64,000 nucleotides of DNA. Source: Pachyseris speciosa (taxonomy: Eukaryota; Cnidaria; Anthozoa; Scleractinia; Pachyseridae). The notes under the pieces are model-generated. The model made no database searches. It was not told the DNA's origin and was given only the letters and a program-made list of their open reading frames with translations. Positions 42,641 to 54,428 of the stretch are shown here, piece by piece (within the stretch, counting starts at the first letter, position 1; the number at the start of each line of letters is the position of its first letter). The stretch lies in NCBI GenBank assembly GCA_016490735.1, contig JAEMWC010000140.1, forward strand, positions 1,228,501 to 1,292,500. Reading direction: 5' to 3'. A program made the position numbers and the translations under genes.

Positions 42641-43449
42641 CTGAAATGAGAAAAGAACGACTTTATTCTTAACACACGTAATCATCTCACAAATGGTTTA
42701 GTCATGCAGAACGAACAAAAACTAACGATAAAGTACCGGATATCCTGAGAGGGTAGGGGGTGGGATTGCTCATGTTTGGGTATATGGATGCCGCTGGGCG
42801 TTTGAAACCCTGACACTCTATAGGACAAAAACAACCCTCAATACCTATTCTCTGTAGGACAACACCCTCCTTTTGAAAGCAATAGCGCTAATATTTGGTC
42901 TTGAAAATGATCTCATGATTACTGAAGAACTGCTAAATACAGTAAAAACAGTGAGATACCCTATCCAGCGGCACGCAATTTCAAGGTAACTACAAAAAGT
43001 ACGAAATTATTCGACTGTAAAATACCTCCCGCACAGTTCTTGTTTTTTTGTAGTGACCTTGACAATGGCGTGACAGTTACAACGAAACATCGGTTGTACC
43101 GTTAGCTTTTGCTTCTACGATCTTTTGGAGTAAGGGTAAAAACATCCTGGTCAAATCCCAAGAAAGGTTTTTTTTTTGTTGGTGGGGGCGGGGACGGCGG
43201 GGAGGGGGCGTTGTTTCCCGCCATTTGTATAAGTATTCAGAGTCGTAAGTCTTGCAGGAGTATATTACGTTCATCAAGACCTAGTGAAAAAGTTTCACCA
43301 GAGCTGTTTACCACGCTGAGCAATCTGGCTGATTATACATGCTTTTGAGCTTATCTTACTGAGTATGACCAATTCAAATGAAAGCCATCGAGTCTATATT
43401 TATGTGGTGCATCAAAGCTAGGTAATTTCACTTGTTACGCAGTACAAAG

Positions 43450-43672
43450 TCAAATGAAGAATGATCTTCGCAGTTATGAACGCAATGTATGCAATTGCGA
43501 AAAGAAGCCTAAAAAAAACAAATCAGGACTTCAACGTGCCCTCGCGTTTACCGGTACGATGCTCTAACCTTTTTTTTCGCAATTGCATAAATTGCGTTCA
43601 TAACTGCGAAGATCATTCTTTATTTGATTTCATTTCCGCAGTTCATATATGATTCATTTCATATATCATTCA
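43450..43672. mobile_element. Palindromic element, copy 2 (relative of 21348-21613)
   Basis: CAAATGAAGAATGATCTTCG...and its complement flank a shorter centre without the B-box-like segment, followed by the same conserved right flank (CATTTCCGCAGTTCATATATG). Confidence 0.65.
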
Positions 43673-44052
43673 CACGCAGTACAAAGTATTTAACTTTTTT
43701 TTGTGTTTGACCATTGAAATAAAGGATGACAAACAATACTTTCCAGTGGTACTGTGCGTGCATGATACTCCAGAAGACTTCAAATGTTGGTCCAAAGGCT
43801 TAATTACTTTGCCTCCGTTTGAAGAATTATTGATACGGATGGCATTTCCAAGACTTCATCAATTCACTATTAAAGATTAGGGGAAAAAAGCGACTGCCCA
43901 CAACGTATCAACATGTTAGAGGTAATGAAAAGCGTCTAAAAACATTACAGACTGCCAGCTATTTCCAACCCAACAAGCTAGAATTGCTTGAGGTGTTTCA
44001 AATACTTTTGCTTTATCATCACTGTTTATCTGGATCAAACAGTAACACTCAC

Positions 44053-44129
44053 CTGTATTTAGGGTATGAATGGCTGTCAGTCTCTAGTTGATGATAGGCT
44101 GCCTTCTTCTTGTAGAGGCTACACCATGC
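44053..44129 (-). CDS. M13 peptidase penultimate exon, duplicated cassette B
   Basis: AWCSLYKKKAAYHQLETDSH then SYPKYR, acceptor CCAG, donor GTGAGT, phase 2 end. It holds the His and Arg of the conserved DxHS...R segment. The usual Val before WC is Ala here. Confidence 0.88.
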
Positions 44130-44484
44130 CTGGTATTTTACATCAAAAAATACACGTATTAGAGGTCTTGTCTTAATGAGTTGCATTAAATACTTAAGTC
44201 AATTTTGTAATTGTTAACATATATTGAGAGAACCATAACCGGAGACTTCATTTTAGTAAAAAAGACTTGAGACATGATATTGTTTGTTTTTTTCCCTCGG
44301 AGGGGAGGGTGGGGGATGAAAAAAGTTAATCTGGGAGGGTAACAAAAACTCACCGACCCCTTTCCCAAACCCCTCCCAACCCCCATAAAGTGAATCTTTA
44401 AGTTTTATTTTTCAACTCTTTGCTGATTAATAATACCTCTATCACATTTCTTATACCTACTCTGTACATACGTTTCACACTCAC

Positions 44485-44580
44485 CCGAGCAAATCCAACA
44501 AAGAACAACTGATCCTCGGTTAAACCCAGTCCACGCAGGGCTCCCTCGGTACCCTCTTTACCCACCATAGTTTTATAAGC
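44485..44580 (-). CDS. M13 peptidase exon (LFFVGFA), duplicated cassette B
   Basis: 32 codons, AYKTMVGKEGTEGALRGLGL then TEDQLFFVGFAR, the conserved LFF.GFA block following the third zinc ligand. Donor GTGAGT. One Pro-to-Arg change against cassette A. Confidence 0.9.
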
Positions 44581-44729
44581 CTGAAAAAAATTACATAGAA
44601 AAGACACCAGTGCATGGAAGAAAGAGGTGGGAGGCGTTTTAAAACAGTAAGCCTAAGATGAATCATCTGTTGTATAGACATATCAAATCAAATCAAATTT
44701 AATTTATTTAAGCTCGATAGACAACGTAC

Positions 44730-44795
44730 CCTGAAGGCCAGCTTGATTCCTCCATTATCTGCTATGTTCTCGTTCAGCGTTTGGTTACCGTTTAT
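44730..44795 (-). CDS. M13 peptidase exon with third zinc ligand (ENIADNGG), duplicated cassette B
   Basis: 22 codons, protein identical to the cassette A exon at 49938-50003, with a GTACGT donor. Contains the zinc-ligand Glu of ENIAD. It is the most upstream exon of this cassette. Confidence 0.9.
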
Positions 44796-47364
44796 CTAAA
44801 ACCCCAATGGCACAACCATTACACAAGAAGTACCAGTATTGGATCAAAATGATTAAAAGCTAGTCCACCTCGCTCCTTAAGGATATTTATGTCAAGTCTC
44901 TGACATGAAGGACCTTCATAGTGCGAGGAGACGCGACGCGAGGGGAGCGCAGAAGACAAAGCCAGGGAGTTTGAATTAAGCGCGTACATTCCAAGCGCAA
45001 AACTCTGATTGGCTATTTCTTAGAATCTGTCAACACAGTACACAAGCCGCTGTCAACACTCATTATAACATCGACTCGGTTCAAATTTACAGAGGTTTTT
45101 CAGTTTCAATCAAGATCACCCTGAAGATCACGAACTCTTCAATCTCTGAGCGATCAGGGCCATAATTACCCTGCGAGCAGAGCCGGATTTTTCAAGGAAG
45201 ATCGAAGGAGACTCTGCTCGCAGAGTGGGCGATAATTTATGGACCTCCTCGTTTTTCTCGCTTCGGGGAAACGCTTTGCATTTTGACGGGAAACAGCCGA
45301 TGCGGCTGAAATTGACAGCAAACACTGCAGATAATTCGTTTAATGTCACCGCATATGTAGCAACTTTCCCGCGGTCTGGTTGGCTCTACCATAAGAAGTA
45401 CAATGTAAAACTTCTGTTGTAACGGAAAGAGGCTAGAGGCACCAGACTTTAAGGAAATAACCAAAATTATAATTGCTTCTAATCCTTTGGTTATCATCAT
45501 CTTTTGTTTAATTTCTGTTGCTTCCCCTGTTATCAGATCATTTGAAATGGATGCTCTCACGCCAATGAAATTAAATTGGCGTTTTTACCTCTTGTATACA
45601 TGTAAATGCAGAAATAAAAAGGTGCCTTTTTACGTGTGAAGGTGTGCTTTAATTCCCGCTGTTTATACAATACACATTAACAGGGATCAAGGCGATGCGA
45701 ATACGGTAACAAAGGGAACATTTTGAAAAGGTATGAAATGGCCTTGGTTGATAAGACAGGGAAAATACGGAAATATTAAAGAATGTGAAACTGCAAACGC
45801 TGTAACATCAATTCTTAATTTAATCGTAACAAATATGAGCAAATAACGGTAAGCACTTTTTAAAGTCTAGAGTAAACTTTAGGAGTGACAGAGCCAAACT
45901 GTAGAACTAAAGTAATGTGGTATTGTCTCCAAATTATAACTCGCAAAAATACTCCGCGAAACTGCACGCCCAAACATCTAATAACAGATTTATTGTCCAA
46001 CTTTTATTGCAAACGAAGAATTTATAGAAAGAAAAACGTTTTTTTCTGAAAAGTGTGACAGGTTTTGCGTGACGTGCGCGAAGTTTCCTACAGTACACAA
46101 TATCGCGGAATATTTGTAGTCGTCTCGTGCGTTTTCTGTACAATAACTAACAGTGTTGGATGATAAAGCGAAATATCCAACAAAGTCTTGTAACACTACT
46201 AGAAGCAACAGTACATTAACAATGAGAAGACTAGGTAACGTTGTGCTTCACTACATTTGAGTTAAATTATCGGAAATTCGAAACTGTTATACTGAGTAAC
46301 GAGGAGCACTCTTCTACCATACGCCGTACGGAAAAGTTAAAACGATACAGTTTTCAGTTCTTTGACCAGTAAAATCTTTTACATTCTTTTAAAACTCAAA
46401 CTTTGCAACTGAAAATTTGATCTTTTATGGTACAGTACACGTTACAAGAGCTACCAGTGTTACTCTAAACGACGCCTTAAAATCGAGAGTAAACTCCAAA
46501 ACAACCCGATCGCTAGACAAGTTGAAAGGGGATTCAAACAACTGGTATGAAAATGAGTTTCGGGTAACAAAGAACGTCTTTTGTGATTTAAAAAAGCATT
46601 GAACCAATAGGGACCTTCTTTTACTTCGGCTACAAGAATGAGTAAGAGAGCGCCTTGTAGGTCGAATGCTTTAGATCCTCACTGACTTCAATCTTGTCTC
46701 TAGTAAGCCAAAAGGAAGAGTGAGGGTCCTTGGAAGGCGTACTCTTACTCAAGCCAGTACTCGTGTCTATGTTTTTTCCCAAGATCTCCTCTCGCCTGAA
46801 GAGAGGCTTGTAGTTGGTTCTCCATTTTATGAAAATCCCTTCATATCGTCCTCGAGGCATTCCAGGTAATAAGCTTTATAAATTTCAAAACAGTTTTAAG
46901 CAAAAAGACGTAAACCTGTCTACGAGGTAGCTTATAATACGTTGCAGCTTGTCAGGCGGCGTTCATCTTTATATAGAGTGTATCAAGTTCTAAAACAAAG
47001 CATTGATTCAAGTGTTTATTTTCTGACTGGTGAAAAAGACAAGTTTAAATTGAAAGCAAGAGAAAGTACAGGAAATTGCTTTTTTCCTTTCTGATATATG
47101 TTATGTAGTCCTATCAGGAAAGGGTCAGTGATCATTCAACTGTGGTTCATGTTTGAAAAAAAAATCTAGCAGCTAAGTAAAACAGTTTGATCGGAACGCG
47201 GCTTCCCAATGAACTTGCTATAGCCTAACCGTTCCTTGTTCAACCAACCAGAAGTATTCTTGAAGATGCTTTGGCAGCTCATCTAAAGTTAAAATGTACG
47301 GTATTCTACTTAAGTTGGTCTTTTTGCCCAACTTGGACTTAATTAAATCTACCAAACGATCCTT

Positions 47365-47464
47365 TCACCACAACGAACACTTGTTCTGTGGATTCATGGC
47401 AGCACCTGATTTGCATTTGAACGTCGCGGCGAATTTGTCATAGTTGCGAAGAGTGCCGATCACC
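47365..47464 (-). CDS. M13 exon 16 of those visible (terminal, cassette A)
   Basis: Reads VIGTLRNYDKFAATFKCKSG, then AAMNPQNKCSLW and TGA. This is the standard M13 C-terminus with the terminal Trp after Cys-x-x. Confidence 0.93.
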
Positions 47465-48559
47465 CTGAAATTAGAAAAGAACAAATTTATTCTAAATGCG
47501 TAATAATTATCAGTGAAATAACTGCTTCAGTGCAGGATTTTCATATCAGCAACGGTTACGTCATGCAAAGCGAGCACCTGCTAACGACAAAAAGACTCGA
47601 CGCCCAACCTGACGTCCAGCTGTTCGACGTCCCAACCGATCCTGCCACCGAACCCTGAAAGTTTAAGCGGCATCAATTCTTCCTGACTCGTAAGTCTTGC
47701 AATCAGTATATTAAGTTCATTGAGACCCAGTGAGAGAGCTTCATGATATATACTCTATATACCGTACATATCACATAGTTTCATGGTGATTCACAATTCT
47801 TCTGTAGGGTGAAATCGGACGTCAGCATATAAAGGCGCCACTGGCAGCCAATATGAATATTTTTTATCAGTTCATATTTGAACTCACCCACCCACCCAAC
47901 CCACGCATGATCGCGTAAGACGGATGAAATCTGAGATACAGATAGACCACCACACCGATAATTACGTCCCCTACTCTTTTCAAACAATGTATACATATGT
48001 CAAATGAAAGCCATCGCAGTTAGTTGTGCATTGCTATGAAGTACAAAGGTAACTTAACTTTTTTGTTTGGCTATTTAAATAAACTATGTAAACCAGGATG
48101 TTCCAGGGGTACTGTGTGTGTTCCAGGGGTACTGTGTGTGCATGATACTTCAAAAGACTTCAGATATTGGTCCAGAGGATGAATTGCTTTGTCACCGTTT
48201 GTAAGGTTGCAATGATGCAATCGCCTCCGAAACATCGGAATCATGGAGCCAATAGGAATGCTCTAGGTGAGCTCTAGATATGGTCTCACATGCCCCTCTT
48301 TCCCTTTGCAGTGTGAGTGAACAAAGAATTATTGATACGGGCCCCATTTCCAAGACTTCATCGGTTTGCCATTAACTGAGATTAGGTTAAAAAAGGCGAC
48401 TTGCCACAAAGCATTAACGTATTAGAGGTAACGAAAAGCACCAAAAAACATCGCAGACTGCCAACTATTTTAAACTCAACGAGCCAGAATTGCTGGAAGT
48501 GTTTGAAATAATTTTTTTTTCATCACTGTTTCAAGTCTGCATCAAACAGTAACATTCAC

Positions 48560-48636
48560 CTGTATTTAGGGTATGAATGGGAGTCAGTCTCCAGTTGACG
48601 ATAGGCCCGCTTCTTCTTATACAGGCTACACCACAC
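48560..48636 (-). CDS. M13 exon 15 of those visible
   Basis: VWCSLYKKKRAYRQLETDSH then SYPKYR. The VWC cysteine and the DSHS His are family-conserved. Ends in phase 2 and joins the terminal exon to give YRVIGTL. Confidence 0.92.
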
Positions 48637-49229
48637 CTGGTTTTAAATACAAAAAAAGCGCGCATTTGGTCTTTTATTAATAAGTTGTATTAAACATTGA
48701 AGTCAATTTTGTATTTATTAACAGATACTGACAGAATCATAAATGACTTCATTTTAGACAAAGGGACGGAGAAATGGTTTGTTCGCTTTTTTTTCCTCGC
48801 ATGACATAATAGTCCTTTTTCGTATTTAAAATTACCGCTGAATACAAACACCGACAACACACATTGATACAGGGTTAGCCTCGACCTTAAGTAAAATATT
48901 CACAAATACCGGCGGGAAGGTGCCTGAAATTTGAAAATTAAACAATCGACAGAGCTGTATACAGGTCATCTTCTCGCTGGAATTTGTGAATATATTCACT
49001 TCAGATGGAGGCTAACCCTGTGCAAATGCGTTCTCAGTGCTTTTGTTCAGCGGTCATGGCGAACTCGAAACTGGACTATTAACCTGGAAGGGAAGTAAAA
49101 ATTCACCGACCCCTCTCCCCATGTTTCTACATAAAGTAACTGATCACTGAGTTTACGGTTTACACACTGGTTAATGGTTAATAACAAATCCATAGCTATG
49201 CCACTAGATTAGCGAACGATTTTCACCTT

Positions 49230-49665
49230 CCTTTTTGTAGAACAAACCTTCGTAAATTTTCCGTCAGTTTCCAAGGACCAACTTATTATAATTCTTTAGA
49301 AAATGATGGTAAAGAATCTAATTCTCTCCACTCATTCAAAACGAAATTGAAAAAAAAAATAAGTATGTGAATTATTAGTTAGAAATCTTGTAGTAAAGAG
49401 TTATCTTTCATCACATGTCTGATATTATCTTTATACACATTGTTACATGTACCATATTTTATATTTTGTCAACTCAGTCTATGTAATTAGTTAATTTACA
49501 GGTACCCTCATTGTATTTTACTTTCGAACCTGGCCTTACTGTTACTGTTAACTTTATTTTTATTCTGAGGGAGCCCAATGTCTATAAGCCTCATGGTTTC
49601 CTTTTGGGCTTCCTTGCCACTTTCATTTGCTTTTGTGTAACTGTTTTGTTTTATCGTAAAATAAA
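49230..49665 (+). mobile_element. LINE 3' fragment in an M13 intron
   Basis: A plus-strand frame reads RTNLRKFSVSFQGPTYYNSL, then LHSFKTKLKK and a stop, the usual LINE ORF2 C-terminus, followed by about 280 bp of 3' UTR-like sequence to TAAAATAAAAAAAC. Inserted antisense to the host gene and absent from the duplicated cassette B, so it postdates the duplication or was lost there. Confidence 0.7.
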
Positions 49666-49744
49666 AAAACAAAAATGTCAAAAAAATGTCAAATACCTCT
49701 TTCACTTTTCCCATAACTACCCTGTACATACGTTTCGTACTCAC

Positions 49745-49840
49745 CCGAGCAAATCCAACAAAGAACAACTGATCCTCGGTTAAACCCAGCCCAGGCAGGG
49801 CTCCCTCGGTACCCTCTTTACCCACCATAGTTTTATAAGC
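49745..49840 (-). CDS. M13 exon 14 of those visible
   Basis: 32 codons ending TEDQLFFVGFAR before a GTGAGT donor. Phase 0 both sides. Confidence 0.93.
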
Positions 49841-49937
49841 CTGAAAAAATAGCATAGAAAAGGCGGCATTGTAAGGAAGGAAGAAGACGTTTTTAAATCA
49901 AGCCTAAGACGATTCACATGTTGTATAGACGACTTAC

Positions 49938-50003
49938 CCTGAAGGCCAGTTTGATTCCTCCATTATCCGCTATGTTCTCGTTCAGCGTTTGGTTACCGTT
50001 TAT
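49938..50003 (-). CDS. M13 exon 13 of those visible (third zinc ligand)
   Basis: 22 codons, INGNQTLNENIADNGG followed by IKLAFR. Glu of ENIAD is the third zinc ligand and the Asp stabilises the active-site His in the family. Phase 0 both sides. Confidence 0.94.
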
Positions 50004-50279
50004 CTAATTAAACCCCAAGAACATGGCACAACCATTACACAAGAAGTACCACAAGAAGTATTGGATCAAAATGATTAAAAGCGCCTCCACCTTCATAGTG
50101 AATTCAAAATCTCTTGAAACCAAACATATCACCTCCTCCAACCGCCAAATAAGAGGACATTTCATTATATTTTGTTATGTTTCAGTTGTATCAAACTGTC
50201 AACTAAAATACAACTATGCGTTTTTAAAGTTAGTTTACAAGTTTTCAAAGCGGTTTATCAGTCCGCCAGTTCATCAAAT

Positions 50280-50645
50280 CAGCTCAGTCTGTCATTCCAT
50301 CAGAGTACCAGACAGTCAGTCAGTCAGTCAGTCAGTCACCCATGCAGTCTGAATGTTAGTCAATCAGTTTCTTAAACAGTGAAGAAGTCAATCGCTCAGT
50401 TGGCCAGTTTATTAGTCAGTCGCTCGGCCAGTCAATGAATCAGTGCAGGTGTCCATCCATCTGTCAGCTATTCATTCGGTGTGTCCACCCTAAAATCAGG
50501 CGATCAATCCAAGAGTTAGTGAATCTGTGTCTTAAAGGTTTAGTCAGTCTGTCTTTGCGACAATCGGTCTATCGGTTTGTCTGTCAGCCAGCCAGTCATT
50601 TTTCCAACCAAACACAAAGTCAGGCAGGCGGGCAGTAAGTCAGTC
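50280..50645. repeat. Degenerate CAGT-rich tract
   Basis: Many CAGTCAGT and GTCAGTCAG groups, with a perfect (CAGT)n core at about 50314-50337. Confidence 0.7.
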
Positions 50646-50837
50646 TTTCGGGTAGTCATTCATTACATTGCAAATGCGTTCCGCGTTAGCAAACTTGTCT
50701 GGTAAATTAAGTCGTCAACTCGTTAGCAACTTAATTAGTTAATAAGATGACATCCAAGCAATTTTCCATCCATGCAGGTTGAATCATTTTTCCGTCAATT
50801 AGGTTATGCGTAGAAAGACGCGTATATGTTACTCTAC

Positions 50838-50962
50838 CTTTTTGCCATAAACACTGAATTGTGAATACTGCTTGGCCAGGCAATTCGCTCTACTGGAAAA
50901 ACCAATATCTGATTTCATGGAAAACCAATTGTTCAAGTTACCATCCTTATCGTAATGCCTTC
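50838..50962 (-). CDS. M13 exon 12 of those visible
   Basis: GRHYDKDGNLNNWFSMKSDI, then GFSSRANCLAKQYSQFSVYG KK. Matches the D.dG.L.dWw region after the HExxH helix and carries a conserved Cys. Starts by completing a Gly codon and ends phase 0. Confidence 0.93.
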
Positions 50963-51022
50963 CTGGAATAAAAGAAACGGAACAAACTTTGCTAGATTTT
51001 TGCCCGACACGTTAATAAAGTC

Positions 51023-51061
<39 letters not shown>
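51023..51061. repeat. (AATC)n microsatellite
   Basis: About nine AATC tetramers. Confidence 0.9.
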
Positions 51062-51093
51062 GACAAATATTCGATATCTGCGTATCGTATCTG

Positions 51094-51097
<4 letters not shown>

Positions 51098-51143
<46 letters not shown>

Positions 51144-51150
51144 TGTGTGT
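51098..51150. repeat. (GT)n microsatellite
   Basis: About 25 GT dinucleotides with one TTGT interruption. Confidence 0.95.
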
Positions 51151-51480
51151 ATTCCCATACGCACTGTAATACTCGAGGTCAATGTTTGTCGCAGGATGTT
51201 ACAGGTGATGTTTAGAGCTTCTGAGGAAAGGGACGAGGCTAGTTAACCAGTTAGTGAGCCAGACAATCACTCCGCCATTTAGTCATTCATTAATTCCGTT
51301 ACTGAGTGTGTCCGTATATAAATGTAAGGCTTGTGGGATGTGCCTTGGAATGACAAGGATACCATGCAAATTTATGTGTCCAGGTAATCTCGTAGGCAGA
51401 TCTATTGATCTGGGTACGAGATTAGTGTCCAGGTAAGCTCTCTTAGTGAAAGCCACTCATTGAGCACTAACGCCACGTGG

Positions 51481-51740
51481 TAGCGGCTATTACCCATTAA
51501 ATCTACCAAATAAAGTTTGACCCCAAGCATTAGCAGCCAATGGGGCAGCTGTTTTGACTTTCTTAGGCCTCATCAGCATGGCATAGCTAACGTCCGCTAC
51601 CACTTGGCCTTAGTGCCCAATGCTTTCAGCTTGCCTAGACACATTAATTTGTGATGTATCCTTGTAGCTCTAAGCCACATCACAAAAGCTTCACATTTTC
51701 ATTGCTTCACTGTTTTATCCATGTGGGTACTTTAAATCTC
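51481..51740. mobile_element. Decayed, internally inverted retrozyme copy
   Basis: 51481-51590 matches the retrozyme of 36435-36690 on the minus strand, including a mutated hammerhead (CTGATGAGGCC present, but GTC AAAA in place of GGCC GAAA). 51590-51735 matches another part of the same unit on the plus strand (CATTAATTTGTGATGTATCC, ATGTGGGTACTT). The copy is therefore rearranged and its ribozyme inactive. Confidence 0.7.
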
Positions 51741-51826
51741 TATATTGGGCTTCTTAACGTAAAATGTTAGTTTCTAGCTCAATACTTGGCAAGATACAGT
51801 CTTAAAAAGTAATCATCCTTAATTAC

Positions 51827-51894
51827 CACCATTGTCGAAGCCATGTGTTATTTCATGTCCAATCACCATTCCGATGCCACCAAAGTTCAAATAT
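51827..51894 (-). CDS. M13 exon 11 of those visible (HExxH active site)
   Basis: [20 protein letters not shown] followed by NGG. HEITH provides two zinc-ligand His and the catalytic Glu. The family's HGFDD reads HGFDN here. Donor chosen at GTAATT, which keeps the family length into GRHYDKDG. Confidence 0.95.
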
Positions 51895-52723
51895 CTGAAA
51901 ACAATGAGAAAGGAGCATGAGCAGTTACGACTATCTTCGCCAAAAAATACTGAAAAATCAGTCCTTCAGACGGTTGCTCACAAAGTGCAAATCAACCAGT
52001 TTGGGCAAAATGAATACCTCTCCATTGGCTTGACGAAAGAAGCTTGTTATGATATCTTTCACGGCTTTAGCAAAGCTAGGGAAGAGTGCTTAAAGGAGAA
52101 CGTGTGAACGCCTTCAGTTACCGTTACCAACGACAGAATCCGATTTTTATTAAACATCCCACTTAACAGTCGCATATGGAGCAATAGGTAGCTTAAGCAA
52201 CGACGACGGAACGGCAACGAACATGTCATTTCAAAATCTAACTTCTCGCGTTTTGTAATTTTTCGCGATCATTCCCAGTTGTCTGACTTGGAAAATACTG
52301 GCGAATTCGCCAGGGGCTAAATTATTATGAACGGCATCAAAGTCAGGAAAAAGAAACACAAATAAGCCGTCTTGAGCTCACGTTCTCGAGAAAATATAAA
52401 ACTTGGTCACTTCGCGTTGTTAAGGACGGCAAAGAAATGTATCAAAATGTAAAACGCACGTGCGTTTTTACTCATTAAACCTTTTGTTTTGGGCGTGACG
52501 TTCACGTTGCCGTTCCCGTCCTTGCTGCTTAAGCTCCCTATTCAATAAACGAGGTCCGGTGGAGCTTATTAAGACCTCAGATACGGTAAGGTTGAGTACA
52601 ATAATTGCTTCAAGATATAACGATGTCATCTTTTTCCGTTCGTTTACCAAAACGGAGCGAAACCTGGACCTGTGGTCCTAACAAGAAGCATACTAATGCT
52701 TTATAAAATCAAGAAGGACTCAC

Positions 52724-52775
52724 TTGGGATACTTCGGATTGTAGAACGGTGGTTGCAAAATGGCTGCCAGAAAAA
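52724..52775 (-). CDS. M13 exon 10 of those visible
   Basis: Completes Val and reads FLAAILQPPFYNPKYP, the conserved fPagiLqpPfy block. Acceptor CTTTAG, donor GTGAGT, ends with two bases of a Lys codon. Confidence 0.9.
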
Positions 52776-53127
52776 CTAAAGTAGAACAAGAAAAAATACA
52801 CTCTGTCAGTTATTTAATTCAGTGATGAACTCTTAATTTGGCAAGATGCGACATGGTAAAATCAGTTCCTATTTAAATTATCTGGGTCTTGACATCAGAG
52901 ATGTTTGTCTGGATGCAACAAGTGCATGAAAATCACGCAACAGCTTCGTTATAAAGCGAATTTCATGTAGAGCAAAGGGGAGTTCGAAATTGCTCTCATC
53001 AGCCTTTCCACGGTGGCTTGCAAGGATCTGTATCTAAAGCTGCTTAAGAGTTTTCAAATAGTACTTTTTGCGAACAAGATTTCTACAAAAACAAATAGTG
53101 AAAAAATCAGAATTACAGGAAACTCAC

Positions 53128-53187
53128 CAATTCGATTTTGCTGAGGGAAATAATAGCCGTTGACTTGAGATGGACCATGAAAACCAT
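53128..53187 (-). CDS. M13 exon 9 of those visible, with apparent +1 frameshift
   Basis: Expected protein after Arg is W-F-H-G-P-S-Q-VNGYYFPQQNRI, containing the N-A/G-Y/F-Y substrate-binding motif. As written, four T's follow TGG where three would keep frame (plus strand AAAA at 53180-53183 region), so the frame breaks inside this exon. Splice sites are intact and neighbouring exons keep phase. It could be a base-call/assembly indel in a short homopolymer or a real null mutation. Confidence 0.8.
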
Positions 53188-53439
53188 CTATAACAGCGAA
53201 ACGTGGAAAAAAGAACAAACACAGTAAAACACATTAGAGCCTGTCAACTTACACACCTGGCGAGTTTGTGCCTAGTACTGAACATATCGATGTACAAAGT
53301 TAACGGTTGCAACTCTCGTTAATGTTTGAAAAGAAAAACCTAAATCTACCAGCAGTTATATAGAAAATAGTTTCTGAAGGTCCTTCGAGGCTCGCAATTT
53401 TAATTTCATTCCGTATAGTCTATTCTGATACTGGAGAAC

Positions 53440-53870
53440 TATGGTCACCGATTCACACTAATCTGGATAGATTTGAAGACGCAGCTTTTTTTCTCCGCTT
53501 TGGCTTTCCGTCCATACTAAAACATTTTTTTTTGATCTTGAAAAACGAAGCTTTTTGAAAAGATCCCCAGGGTTGAAAACGCCGATTAAGTGTTTCAATA
53601 TGGACGGCGAAAACGGAACGTTTTCAAAACGCTGACGTCACCATTCAACTAGTTATGTGCGCATGCTCTACCATTCCGACATTCAAAGCAGAGTTTCAGT
53701 GCGGACAGCGAAAACGAAACGAAACCATAGTCTTCACTGGAAACATAACATCCGTTTTCGAGGCGAAATGCAGTTTTCAAATTTATCCGCGAATTTTGCA
53801 GGGCTTAAAAGTCATTTAGGCATTTAATATGCAATACCACACACGCAATCGAGCTTTACTGGTGTGAACC
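53440..53870. mobile_element. MITE-like repeat with GTTTTC-rich interior
   Basis: Starts around TCACCGATTCACACTAATC, contains many GAAAACG/CGTTTTC motifs, and ends near TCAAATTTATCCGCG. A related fragment is at about 1855-1965 (GTTTTCAAACGTATTCG, CCACACTACCGTTTTGG). Ends not determined. Confidence 0.4.
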
Positions 53871-53969
53871 GGCAATAAGCGTGCTCCATGGAAAACGCTT
53901 GTTTAGATTAGAAGGTAAATGGAATGACATAAACAGATACATATACATTCCGAACAGATTGTCTCTTAC

Positions 53970-54070
53970 CTGTCTCTATCAACCGGTTTATCCAGTGATC
54001 CATACGATTCATTAGCCACAAACCCCTTAACACTGACTGCATTCTCGAAGAGCTTGTCCCCTACTTTAAG
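53970..54070 (-). CDS. M13 exon 8 of those visible
   Basis: LKVGDKLFENAVSVKGFVAN then ESYGSLDKPVDRDR, the region before the substrate-pocket motif. Phase 0 to phase 2, donor GTAAGA. Confidence 0.9.
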
Positions 54071-54428
54071 CTTTGAAATGAAACGACAAGGAGAATCAAA
54101 TTTAGTCATTAAGACATAACAGCACAAAACTCGGGACAAACTATATCGGGAAGCTTCATCAATCAAACGTTAAGACTGATCAAAAACGTCACAAAACGAA
54201 AGGTCTGAAGGGATAGGCAGTGGCTCTGCAATATGGTCACGCTCATCTCAGACAAATTTGCTTCACCTGACATAAAGAATTACATCTGCTTTTTCAACTG
54301 ACCTTTTTTATGGCATTGTTGTCATTAAAATTCCTTTCTTACCACCAGGAGCAAAAGTTTTCATTGCGCTCCCCCGCCCTCCTATAACTTGAACAAAAGA
54401 CTATTTTTCCAACTGTGTTGTGGTTCAA

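Larger units (their letters stand above)
40690..44870. repeat. Segmental tandem duplication, downstream copy (M13 3' cassette B)
   Basis: Collinear with 45880-50080: shared landmarks are GAGTGACAGAGCCAAA (40690/45880), AATGAGTTTCGGGTA (41840/46550), the final exon, the three preceding exons, and intron sequence past the ENIAD exon (TTGGATCAAAATGATTAAAAG). Spacing differs by a few hundred bases because of indels. Similarity ends at about 44870, upstream of which no further M13 exons are found. Confidence 0.8.
45880..50080. repeat. Segmental tandem duplication, upstream copy (contains M13 cassette A)
   Basis: Counterpart of 40690-44870. It has gained a LINE fragment (49230-49665) and a duplicated GTTCCAGGGGTACTGTGTGT phrase (48105-48140) relative to the other copy. 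Confidence 0.8.

Noticed and set aside
52985..53010. Minus-strand CTGATGAGAGC as a hammerhead
   Set aside because: GAAC rather than GAAA at the expected place and no stem I pairing.
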